In this document: in pieces, positions 18,749 to 31,500 of the stretch
How the letters are laid out: each line of letters opens with the position of its first letter
How positions within the stretch are numbered: position 1 is the first letter of the stretch
Assembly: GCF_002078875.1 (NCBI RefSeq)
Contig: NC_034415.1
Span: 20,971,225-21,035,224 of the forward strand
Direction: 5' to 3'
From: Numida meleagris
Taxonomy: Eukaryota > Chordata > Aves > Galliformes > Numididae
Length of the DNA stretch: 64,000 nucleotides
Notes under the pieces: generated by a model
The model's database searches: none
Told to the model about the DNA's origin: nothing
What the model saw: the letters and a program-made list of their open reading frames with translations, nothing else
Translations under genes and position numbers: made by a program

Positions 18749-21700
18749 TTGAAAGCAAGTTGGGAAAGTTTACAAAACCTGACCAAGAAAAAATTATGAA
18801 AATATTTAACTGGATTCATCTTTGGTTACTTCTTATTGCAGTTCCAATAAAACATACACCATTTCTACAGCTCAAAAAAAGTCAAAAGGTCAATCAACAT
18901 AAAAACAAGACGTGCTTTCTTTACATATTCATAAATATCCACAATATTAGAAAAATTGTTTTGCAAAGATTTTTTTTTTTCTGGCAGTGTTAACTTACTA
19001 TTATACACAGGCTACAAACTTCTTCCTAAGCCTTTAATTACAAGTTGAGCTATTTACAGTCTGCAAAATATTAAGACGTAAAACTCCTTCATAAATATGA
19101 AAATAGATCATCTTGCAAAGATCTTTATACTTACTTAATCAAATATCTGGCTGCCCCTCCTCCCAAAAAAAGGTTATTTGTTTTGCATAGAAATGTAGTG
19201 ACATGCAATATAAACAATAGCATTAAGTGCAAACAGGAATTATTCAAGTGTCTTTAGTTGTACTGGCAAAAAATACCAATGTTCTGTTACTCCATACATT
19301 GATGCTTTTCCAGCAAGTGTAAGTCTACTAAAGCCCCTTGTCTGCACTGCTTTTGAGGGGCAGCAATTCACATGCATTCTTTTAGTTGCATTTTATCAAC
19401 CTGCAACCACAACAAAAATAGCTTATAACAGACATTTAAATGAACTCAACACAAAGATTTAAAGTGAATTAAAAACATCTTTGATCTCTTTAGGGAACCT
19501 AGCAACGTGTAGAAAGTCTTTTAAAAGAGCAATTGCTCCTGTAAGAAAGTCAAAAACCATGATAAAATCCAATCACAAGAAAACTTTGTTACATCACTAT
19601 AAAACAAGGAGTTTGCTGACCGCGTGTTCAGACTCATGTTCATCAGTAGCTGTCAGAAAATGGCCCCCAGTAGAAAAGCACCCTCAGATGGGCAGAAAAC
19701 CTAGGAGTATTTGCTAGGTGTAACCTAGATTCAGCTTTGCACAACCAAAGGGATGAAGACAGTGAGTGCCAACTGCATTTAGACCCTTGGAAATGCTGGG
19801 TTTTAGCAAGCACTTAGCTATTTTAAGACAGCCTTTTACTCCAGTTTCATGGGCGTGCCGCCTTTTTCCCTGCACAGACCAAGAATGCAGGAAAGGCCTG
19901 AGTTATTCCTTGGTATTTCTCTTCCTGACATCTCCGTCTCAGTACAAAGAGCTAGAAAAGTTGATAGATGTGCCCTGCGCATGTCAGCTGGCTGTGCCCA
20001 GAGTAGACATTTAAGAAAATAAAATTTTAACCACGCTGCTTTGTAAAGCTGCTGAGGGCATGGAAACATTTTAAGAGACAGTGGTGTAAGAGAGCGCTCG
20101 AGGCCACTGTGATGGATTTTTACAGATATCCCAAGCCCAACTACACAGATTTTGCAGTCTGTCAGAGAGCGCTACAGGCTTTGCAGTGAGGTGTCAGTGC
20201 TGACAAGCAGGGTAACACAAGCCACAGAGAGCAGCCAGAGGCACACACCTGTGCTGCTGAGGCTGCAGGACAGCTTCCTTGCAGCCTGGTGATCCAAAGT
20301 ACACTATTCCTTATTATTGCTTGTTTGTCTGAAGTCACACACATAAATGCATCTTGTGACAACAGAAGCTGGTGCTGATGATCTCCCTCCTGAAAGACTG
20401 CAGTTGGATAAAAGAAAAAGTATATGAGAGGAGAAAAAATAAAAAGCAGGCACCAGGCAGGCAGTTGAGTTCTGTTGACTGGTTCCCTGTCCTCAAAGGA
20501 ATGACACACATACAGTGCCAGCCCTTCCAGCTGCTCTGCGCTCTACAGACAGGACACACAAGACAAGCTACTCTACAGATCAGCACCTTTGACAGGCAGA
20601 GAGGTGTGGGCCAAAAAGGGTAATCTTGGTAAGGATGGGCCTTTTCTTTTTCAAACTAACAGCTGCGTAACGCAGCATGGACTGTGCTAAGGACACTGTT
20701 TCTCATTTAATTACTCGCAGCCATTGCAAGGACATAACTGCTAATTGGGTTGAGACATATTTCACAAGGCAAAGTCACAGTTATATCAGAATAGTTACCT
20801 ACACCTCTGAAAAGCTGAGCAACTCAAGCAAGAAAACGAAACAAAACAAACTTAGGCTTTCTCTTTCATCTTTTCCTTGAGATGGGAGAAGAGTAAGAGA
20901 AGCCTTGCTTTCCTCGGGGAGTACCAGTTTACATTTTCCATCCTTCCCCAAGAGCAGAATTAATAGACTACCTGGATGAAGTCCTGGACTCCAAATCCCC
21001 CACAGCTACTGCATCACCTGCTCAGTGAGCACGCAATTCATACCTCAGTTAGGAATGATAATATAGGTTAAAAATACAAAACCAAAACAAAAAACCCACA
21101 TAACTGTACACAATGATAGCAGAAAGGGCGGGATGTTGCACAAATATCACCACAGAACAAGCTTTCCCCTACATCACATCCCAGAGTGGGGATCTCTGAT
21201 GCTGGTTCCAGCAAGCAGCTTTAAAGCAGATGCTGCTGCTTCTTTCACATCTGTTGGTAGAGTGAAGAAAAACAAACAAAAAAAAAATAGATAATCCTAT
21301 TCAGTGACAGGAGAAGCCAAAGGAGACAACAGCTTCTTTCTGCAGAATAAAAAAAAATGAGGACAAGTTACTTTTCTTCAGTTTGACAACTCAAAGCCCA
21401 TCTGTGAGTCTACTTCCTATCCTCCTCCAGAAGCTCTCACGTGGCTGCAATACTGCTGGTGGCTTCTCTCGATCAGGAGATTCCTGTCCCTCATCAAGCT
21501 GTCCGGTTTTGAAAAAGTAACCATCATTAGTGCGGTAGCACCAATGAGATGGATGTCCTACTAGAGAGGGATCGGAATGTAACTCTCCTACTCTAGTGAC
21601 AGCTGTTCATCTAGACTTTATATTTAACTATTCTACAGAAATAGATTATGGTGTCTTTAGAGAGGAAAACCCAAAAGCTCAGTACAACCGGTACTTCCAC

Positions 21701-22566
21701 AGGCAGTTTCTCAAAAAGCCCAGAAATGACAGTGCCTGGAATATGGCTCCCTTCTTGCTCCCTGGGCAAATCTTCCTCCACATCTGGGTTGAGGTACACT
21801 AAGAGCTGTGCAAGAATGAGAGCAGTGCTCACGGTGTCCCTCTTCCCTGCACTAACACATTACACATCACTGACAAATCTCAGGGCAAAACGAAACACCA
21901 GGGAACAGATTCCTCTTGTTAACTGGAAAGTACTTATCATGTGACTCAGCCTGCAGACTGCAACCAACATGAGGGGTTTTGTTTTCACTGCTTTTGAAAG
22001 AAAAGCTTGTTTAATGCTGCAACAGCATTCACAGCAGCTCTGGGATGAGAAAGCATTGCTATCTGCTTAACACAGCTCTGAAAGATCTGCGCCCATTTCT
22101 AGAACAGAGGCTGATTCACATAGACTGCTTGCAGAATGCTAACGCAAAATCTGCAGTAGTTGAGAGCAGCTGGTCAGTCAGAGGAAAAGGGAAAACCTAT
22201 GGGTCACTCTTTCTACTCAACCTGGAACTTAAGGCCTCAAAATGCTCCATGCTGGAATCCAGGTCAAACTGTTTGTGTGGTGCCTACTTCTGACTACTAC
22301 ATCTATAGGGTATGGGGCTCACATGGAGATGCTGGCTGGAGTAGTTTCCCTTCCTAAAGCAAATCAGGAGGGAAACAAGCATAGCCTGAAAATACAGTTA
22401 AAATAATCGGTCTCTTCAGATGCTGTCCACAGCTACCTGTTCAACAGCCCATTTTTACCATCTGCTGAGTCTCCTTTCAGCACGGAACCCAGCACTACTG
22501 AAGAACAGAGTTTAAGTGACTGGGAACAACGGTTCCCTCAAGGACGCATTCTGTTTGACCCCCTCT
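18749..22566 (-). other. TESK2: Proposed long 3' UTR of TESK2
   Basis: This region directly follows the TESK2 stop codon. It has no long open frame, no exon-like segment and no recognised repeat, and its length depends on which poly(A) signal is used. It is AT-rich with several short A and T runs. Confidence 0.45.
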
Positions 22567-25500
22567 TCATATGTCACAAGTTGGCTGTGTGCTGCCACTT
22601 GCTGAGATGTTGGATGATGTCTGAGACAACGAGGCAGCGCTGTCCCCATCATGCTCCCTGAATGGCCGTGCGTCTGTCCTCAGCTCTGCGGAAGGACGAA
22701 CACTGAACAGAGGCTTTGTAGACTCCTGCAGTGTATTTTTCAGTAGATTGTCTTCCACCTCCATCTCTTCAGAAGGGAGACAACCAGCAAACACCTGTGA
22801 GGAGTGCTCCTCAGAGTTCAATGAATTCTCAACTGGGAGCCCTTTGTAAGATAGTGGCTCAGACCGGGCCAACACTAATGGCTGATTATGTGCTGGGTCT
22901 TCACATGTGTTCTCAGAGTAAAATCCATTTTCCTCCTGGGACACTGGCCCATCCGAACAGTCCATATCCTCCTCTTGTCCTGGTACAGAAAGAAATTCTG
23001 GTCTGTGAGGCTTGGCTTGAAAGGGGGGAATCTCTGACACACCATATTTACTGCTACTCAAGAGCTTTTGCCGAACCTCTGCACTTAGCTGGGTTGGGTC
23101 ACATCTACTGATGGTTGAAGACAGTCCACTAAACAGGCCATATTCTTTGTGTGCCAATTCAGGAGAGACTGGAAGTGATCTGCATCTCCTCCCAGGAAGG
23201 AGGGAAAATTCCTGCCAGTCTGTGCTATATGCCTGCCGGAATTGGGACTGGCTGGCTTTCAGGCAACCACCTGCCTCTGGAGAATGCAAGTCAAACACGA
23301 GAGAGATCACAGACTTGCTTGGCATGTCAAAGAATTTTATCTTTCCACCCTTGAGGTCCTCCCGGGCACTGAAGGGATTAACTTTCCGGCCTAATCCTTT
23401 GTTTGGTGTGTAGTAGGGGTCCTGCACATTTATCTTCCTGGAAGGCTTGCGGGAGAAGATATCCGATTGGCTACGTGACAACCAGATATTCCGACGAGGA
23501 CGGGGTGACTTGGGTGGGATCTTATCGTCCAGGGAACTCAAACGTTTTACTCCTGGTCCTTTTTCAATTGACCCTGAATGGAAGAAGAGAAATACCCTTA
23601 GCTTAAAGCAGCTGTATGCCTGAAAGTTCACTCACTCACAGAGTCTTCATGATAACTGTAAAGAAAAAGGTGCATTTCTAATGTTCAAAAGTATCTACAA
23701 ACACATTTGCTGGTTACTTACAAGTTCCTGCATGCATACAAGGACACGGTTCTCCTCTCCCCTAGTGCAGTATTGATTTCAAACTAGGAGACTGGCAGCC
23801 CTGTCCACAGGGCCTTTTAAATGTAAATGCAGTTAAAACTGCATTTTAAATATTCTCTCCTCTTTACTCATACCTCAGACTAATTAAAAGTCATCTTGAA
23901 GAACTGAGCAAATGCAAATACAGTATTTGTCATCTTACTTCCCTAGGCAGTTAAAATTGTACTGCTTCTGTATTATTTTATCCTCAAATTTCCTACTCAT
24001 ATTATGGGGGACATTGATTTGGTAAGAAAATATTGTCTGCAGAAAGAAAAAGAAAAGGAAATCATAAAAAATCTGATAGGAATGAAGAAATTTTTTCACT
24101 CTTCTATGTATTTTAGGGCTCCTTCAAACCTCCTCATTGCCGTTAACTGACATAGTAGAGAGAATAGAGAGATCCTGGAGAACAATTTGCATGTTTCTAC
24201 ATATATCATCCTGGCTTCCAGCAGAGGTTGCTCAAGACCTGTTGATAATACTGACCATAGAAGAGAGCAAGTACAAAAGGAATTGTAAGTCACATTTTCA
24301 CCCTGATGGGAAAAGTCTTAAGACCGAAATAAATGCCCTCCAGATACCCTGAAGAGCTTAAATAATTCCATTCCAGCCTTGGTTATGTTATCCAATACAG
24401 AAACTAAGGATATAGAAGTTTGACACTATTGAGTAGGAATTTAATTTTATGTTTTTTTTTTTTTTTTTTTAAACATGGGCGCACATTTATTTGAATGCAC
24501 AAACGTATGCACACAAATGAAAACAAAAGCTTTATCACTAGAATAGGATAGGAAAACTGTAGTCCTTTAGGAAAAATATGCTAACTTCTTGAGTGTTTGG
24601 AACACATAGCTACCACCAGCTCTCAATGTGCTTCTGAAAAGCTGTGGTAGAGTAATAACAACAGAGAGAATATCATGAAACAATCTTCTTTTGATGACAG
24701 TTTCCAGAACAAGTACACATGGATTTCTTCCCTTTAAATATTGCCATAGTTTAGACTGTAGGTGCCTCAGAGTGGAAGAACTATGCAAGTCAAAGAACTG
24801 CACGTAACACTTCTCCAGGAAGATGCAAAACTGAGATGTGCTTCAGAGGGAGAGTGCCAGGAAAATGAAAGAACATTTTTCCTTTTTAACTTACATCTCT
24901 CAGATGCCTTCCACATAGGGGAGAACTATCACATTTATGTGCTCCATTAAATTTAAAATACAGAAATTTTAATACATATACAGTTTCAAATATGTATACG
25001 CAAAATATACATACACATGTTTACTGTACTCTAAGTTTCCAACCAAAAATATGATAATATAGAAGAAATCTAAGTCAGAACATGCTACCACAATAATTGC
25101 TTGTAGTTTGCTCCCCACACCAGGTGGCACTAGACAGCTTCAAAGAAAGCCCTTCAAGGCCAGCATTCCCAAGAAAACCTGCAATTCGTATGTTCCCCAG
25201 CTCAATATTCTAAGGTACTCTGTAATACTCTTGCATCTTCTCTGCTCTTCTTCCTTCAGAAATTTAAGTAGCTTCTAAGCATTGTGTGTATACCAAAGAA
25301 ATGGTGTATATGTCACTAAGAGTGGCAGGGACAAAGCAAAGTTGATGAATTTTCATGCACTTTTTGCAACTTACACTCCAAAATGAGCCTAAGTTTCCCT
25401 CCAAGAGCTTGTGGGCACAGTCTTTTGAGGAACCTTAAGAAATAGGTGTTCTTTCCCAAAAGACACTCTCCAGTGCACATTGTACACTATTGTTCCAGAA

Positions 25501-28500
25501 TCATTTTCAGGCTTTGAATAAAACAATTCATAAACTGTACAAAATGCCACACATCTGAAATCATAGTCCTCAAAATACAAAACCCTGCACTCTTTTGCTA
25601 TTAGCCTGCAGCAATCTTTGTGCAAATGCAGACATTTACCTTTGGGTTTTCTTTCATTGTTGTCAAGATTCAAAAACTTTCTGTCTCTCTCAGAGTCCTC
25701 GTTTCTCAGGCGGTTTAAAATCTCCTCCAGTGTTTTGACAATATCAGCAAATGAAGGACGTAACTTTGGATCCATCTGTGAATGCACAGAAATCAGATTG
25801 TTTCACGTGGGTTTATCCATGCTACTCTATTTACAGAGTTGACAGACAGAAGAATAACCTGAAGGAACTGGGGAAATTCAAGACTGTTTTTAAAAGTGTG
25901 TTGCCATTGCAAAAAAAAACCAACACCTAAATAAAGCAAGAGGAAAAGCAGTGCTCTGTTCTAGTTTACGTCTATTACACTTCTCATTTAATTATCAAGA
26001 TGAAAACATTCTATCATTCTATGATGAAGACGCATTTTAAAAAGAAAAGATGGCTACCTGTTAAGATTCAGGGCTTATGAGGGTTTTGTTTGTTACAAAC
26101 AGTTTTCACATGTATCATATATAATATTTATTTTTTTAGATGTTTAAATACTGTAGGCAGCACTGTCTAATTCAGCAGTTGAGAGTTAACCTCATTACAC
26201 TATTAAAGAGATTCCACTTGACCCGATTTCTGCCTCCAGCCTTCTAAAGGCTTTTTCAGAGTGGACAAGCTCAGACAGATATCACCGCTAGTCAAGGAAA
26301 CAGCGATGCTTTGTAAGCAAGAAACCCCAGAAACCTCCCTGATACTACCCTGCAGGTCCCTGTGAGATGGATCTTTCTGAAAAGAACTGGTGTGACTGGC
26401 AATGACAGAACACCTTCTAGTAACATGGAGTAAAGGGCTAAAAATTTATAGATACAGTGATAAATAATAATAAAAAAATCACACTTGCTTTCAGGAACTC
26501 AAAAATAGAAATAAAGTTGTTCTAATGCAGCAGACAGAATTGCCAGGCATAGGGAAAACACTAAAGCATATATTCTCTACTCTGACAAATGTACCAGTTT
26601 GGAAAGATGAGACAGTTGCTGCAAGCTGCAGAAAGTGAGAACAGGTCTCTATTTTATTAGTGCAAGGGAAGATCCAGGACAACAGCAGCAATGGAAAAGC
26701 AACTCAAAGCAATATTTGCCTTTTCCATCCTGAGTACTCAGTTGCTGATCAAATGGAATAGAAGGTTCTTCCTCACGGCTGCAGCTGCCCACAGCTTAGC
26801 TCATGCTGGTAAGCATTCTGCATGTTCCTGCATGATTCATGCAAGTGGGCTTACAGCTGCCAGAGAAGCCATAAGTTTCAGACTTCCTTGCATATACTTT
26901 TTTAAAAAACACTCTATCAGCAAATTAAAGAACTCTTATTCCACTACTCATACACATCTATTTTCACTGGCTTTCCTAGGCTGCCCTAAAACGTGTGTCC
27001 TGGATATAGAAAACTCCAAGGTTTTCCATATTAGTTCAGCTTATCAGTTTACACTAACTGTTGACCTATTAAATAATAAAAATCTATATAAATGTCTGTA
27101 TCTAAGAGCAAATTATCACTCAGATCACCTATTACTGGAGCGCAGCATGCTTCAGAAGATATAAGCCTTATTTATTTGCCACCTTTTCCTTCCTCTAGGC
27201 AAGTGGAAAGTGGCTTACAATATGTCCCACACTGAAATTAGCATACTAATCTCTCGATTACAAGACAGCCATTTCCAGTTTCAGTTCAGGCAAAGGACAT
27301 TTATTACGAAGGAGACAGCATGTGATGATAATCAGTAGGAGAAATTCCCTTTTCTCATGAGAATGTAAGACTAGTCACTCCCCCTTTCTTGATTAGAACA
27401 GTTTTACACTGAATTTCATCTGTGGTGGAAAACTGCTTTGAATTGTATGTTGGATGCTGTAAGATTTTTGAGGAACACAACTGGGAGTTGAGATTTCCAC
27501 AGTTAAACTCTACTTCTACCTAAGCCCTTTAGTGCTTACACAGTCACAGCACTTTAGAAACATGAGTCAGGCATACACCACTGTCCTGGTGAAGTAAGCT
27601 CTGCTGTACTAAGGTGAAATTAGAGGGGTGAAGCAGTTGGTTCAGAGTAAGTTCCACAAACACGTTCAGCATTAATTTATGCTCTTCCTCAACACTCATT
27701 GTCACCCTTACTTCACTTGTCACTTCAGTAGGTGCACTTGTACTAATACAAAGTAAAGAGAGACCTTGGGACAAAAGTAACTATTAAAATCACGGATAAT
27801 AGGGACAGCTTCTTTCAGCAACAGTGCTGACATGAAAATAAAGTCCGAAAAACAGCAACAGGAATAAAAAAAACCTGTTCTGAGAGTTTTCTTACAAACA
27901 CTCACTAGAACACAATGCTATTATTAGTTCCAACACAGCCTGGTTTTGGAGTCCTGAGCAGAGTTTTGTGCAATAAATGTTCTAGAAGGTGTCTCAGCTT
28001 CAGGTGAGACAACTGGACATTCCCAGCTTCAGCTGAATTCAATGGAAGCTCATGTTCTCTTATTTCAAAGGAACAGTAACCTCTGTTACAAAATAACCCA
28101 CAAAAAGTGATGTACTTCCTTGAAATTTTCATGCTGAGGAGTCACAAAGGTATCCAGCACTACCACACCTTTACTCCAACGACCAGCAGAAAATTTACTC
28201 TAGACTGGACATTGCCTACAGTCTTACTGGGTCCAAGTTTGGAGGTTTTTTGGAACACAGGCTAGACATTTGGGGGGGTTATCCCTCTTTTTATAAAGCA
28301 GCAGAGAAACTTTACAGCAGTTCAGAGCCTGTTCTTTGTTTGCCTGTCCCCATTTTGTCCCCTCTGTTTATGAGAACAACCCAAAATTCTTTCTTCACAG
28401 CTCAGTAGGTCTGTACACAATAACAGCTGGATTTTGTGAGCCCAATGGCCAGCCAGTGTCAATAACATACAACTGGTTATGATCAGCCTGAGCAGCCTGC

Positions 28501-31500
28501 AAGAAGCTCTTCAGTGTGCCAGACCTGTTTGTTTGGTATGCCAGAACGCAGAACAGCAAAAGCACGAGTCAAGACCTTTTTGCAAGGGGAAAGAAAAGGG
28601 TATAAAAACTGTCAGGGACACTGTGTTATACATGGACACTGCTTTCATAGGTGAGTCTCTCCTTTATGCACTACCTTTGAAAGTCAGAGGGATTTAGGAA
28701 ACTCCAGTTTGGGCCTCTCCCCTTTTAGTAAGATACTCACATTACAGCAGTTGAAGGCCAGCTGGAGAAAGTCAGGGGGACAGTCTCCCACCATGTGCTG
28801 GAAGGCATCATAATCTAATCCAAAATTCTGTACAAACAAGAACACAGCACAGAGAGGAGAGACATAAATCAGGACTGCCATTTGGCCCAAAGCATCTTCT
28901 TTTCAGGGGGTCCCTTCATTGGGTTATCAGGAATCATTATAAACACCATCTCTGAGCAGCCTCATAGAGAATTTTGAGAAAACTTTACGCACACTCCAAA
29001 CTGCAGCATTCCCAATGAGGATTATTTGGTATAAGATACCTATAAGAGAATGAGCTGACTTCAAAGACTAACCTTCTTCCTGGACTCGTCTGCAATTCAT
29101 TGAAGTGTTGCCCATGTGGATCTGGAAGCAATATCCTATACTATGATGTTTCACCATGGTGATTTTCAATGTAAATTAACAGCCTGCTATAAAACCAGAA
29201 ACTTCACAATGACGAAAATTCACCAGTTGAACTTATTTTTCAGTGGATGGTACTACTAGGCTGGTGATCCAAATTAGCCAGTTCTTTAAAAGCACTTCTC
29301 TGAGAAGACGTGAAGGGCAGAGGAACAAAAAGATCTCCTATATACCGTTGTTCAAGATGTAAGCATTTTCAGAACTGGAAATGGGTAGACAATTCGGAAG
29401 ACCTCTACAGAAAGCAAAAAGCTACCTTGCAGATGGGACTAAGCCAAAAGGCAAATGAAGAAAATAGAAGTATCTCCTTCGATTAGTCAATTTTAGTTCA
29501 GATCAACAATGTTTAGCACAGCATGTAAAAATAAGGATGAGTTTATTTTAGCTCCTGCTAACAACGTTCCTGCTCTTTTCACAAGGCAGGCCTACTTCAA
29601 GGATGCAATGTTCCAAAAGTGCACTGTTCGTAATCTGGCAAGAAGTCCATGTGAGCTATCACGCTACAAAAGGAAGGTCACTCCACCCTCAATGTTCTGC
29701 CAGTTAGGGGCAGGTCTGGAGTTTCTGAAAGGATTTCCGATGATGACTGTAGCTCTATAAAGTCTATATGTCAAAACATCTTCAATGGAGCTTCTTCCAA
29801 TAACAGCGCAAAAGAAGAAAGGCCTTTTACAAGCTCTTTAGTGTAACATCATATGCATCATATCTTTGGCAGCAGTGCTATAAATTCTAAAGGCAGCCAT
29901 TATCGTGGCATACTTATCACCTCCCAGCAACTTTATAAAGGTAACCACTTACCTCTGTGCGAGGGAGATAGTCTGGATCTGCCTGTATTCTTGCTATAAT
30001 CTCACACAGAATTATACCATAGGAGAACACATCTGCCTAAAAGGAAAAAATAAATAGCCATATGGTTCAGCTATGTCTGCTCACCATTCTTATCTGCCAC
30101 TGAGTTTCTCCTTACCCCAAATGGTTATCAGGAACAACTAAACCAACACCACAGCCTTACAACCACTGCATTATAACTAACATTTTCTGTGTGAAGAAAC
30201 ATATCCTCACAGTAATTTCCATGAGGCTTAGTAATCATTTATCTGAGCACACCTGGAGACACGCAGCTCCTTAGATCTCTGCTCCCCTGAATTTACCAAG
30301 TAATAAAATTTAGGAAAAATATGTAAAGGTTTACAGAGCAGAAGCTTGCATCCCTTACCCCCTAGTTATCAGGTAGGCTTGTACGTTACTTTTCATACTG
30401 ATAGAGACATGATTCCTCCTTAATTCCCCATTACCGTAGCATTAGCAAAGAACTTGCATACTTTATTATTAATTTAGGTCAATTGGAACTCTTAGCAAAG
30501 CTTTTGAAACAGTAATGATTAGATTTATTACTGAGGTAATTACTGCTTTCCTCTAAGTTTTAAATACCACCAATTAAACGGATACTGACTTCTAGCTAAA
30601 AAAAAAAAGATACAGGATGTGGGCTTTAGCATGAAAAGTTGCAGTCGCAGGGCTGAACTACACTGTTTTAGGTGTCTGCACACAGCAGAAAAAAAACTAT
30701 ATAAAGAGCAACTTGGTTGAAAAATGCTTCTTCTAAAGAATCTAGTGCGATCTGATGCTCCCCTGAAAGAAACACTTACCAATGTCACAAACAGAAAGAA
30801 GAACTGCCTTTGGAGAATACTTTTTATCCAGGTGTATCACCTTTGACAACTGTTTGTTTGTTTTGATTAAAGTAATTGTACAAGTATACACGCAGATCTC
30901 TTACTTCCATCTAAATTTCACTAGACCATTGTCAGGGAAGTAGTCTCATTTTTGTATAGAGAAAACAAGTAAGCATCACTAGACATTTCTCAGAAGACCT
31001 GGTTAAATCAAGCTGTGTTAGGTAGACAAGCTATTATCATAGTTTGGCACATGGGGCATTTCAGAGTACAAACAGTCTAACAGTGAATGATGTTAAAGGT
31101 ACTTTATTTCTGCATAAGAAACCATGCCATGAATTAAAATTACTAGCTGTTCAACTCACACCATTCCTTCTGAATGACCCACCAAGGATAGAAATGTCAC
31201 AAAAAATTAACATTAAGGAAATCTAAAATATTGTATACGTATAGCTGTCAAATGTTTCTCTGCAATAAAGTCCATTTACGTGTACCTACCTTTTCATTAT
31301 AAGGTTCATCTCTGAGAACTTCTGGTGCCATCCAGAAAGGTGACCCCACCACTGGTAACTTCTCACTGCACGTGGACGTAGATACCAGGGTGGGAAGCAG
31401 GAAGAGAGAGAAGAACCACCATTAATAAATTGCTCTGATTCAGACATTGCTATAAACTTTCCATAATTGCAAGCATCTGCAGAAACTTTACCCATGGTGA

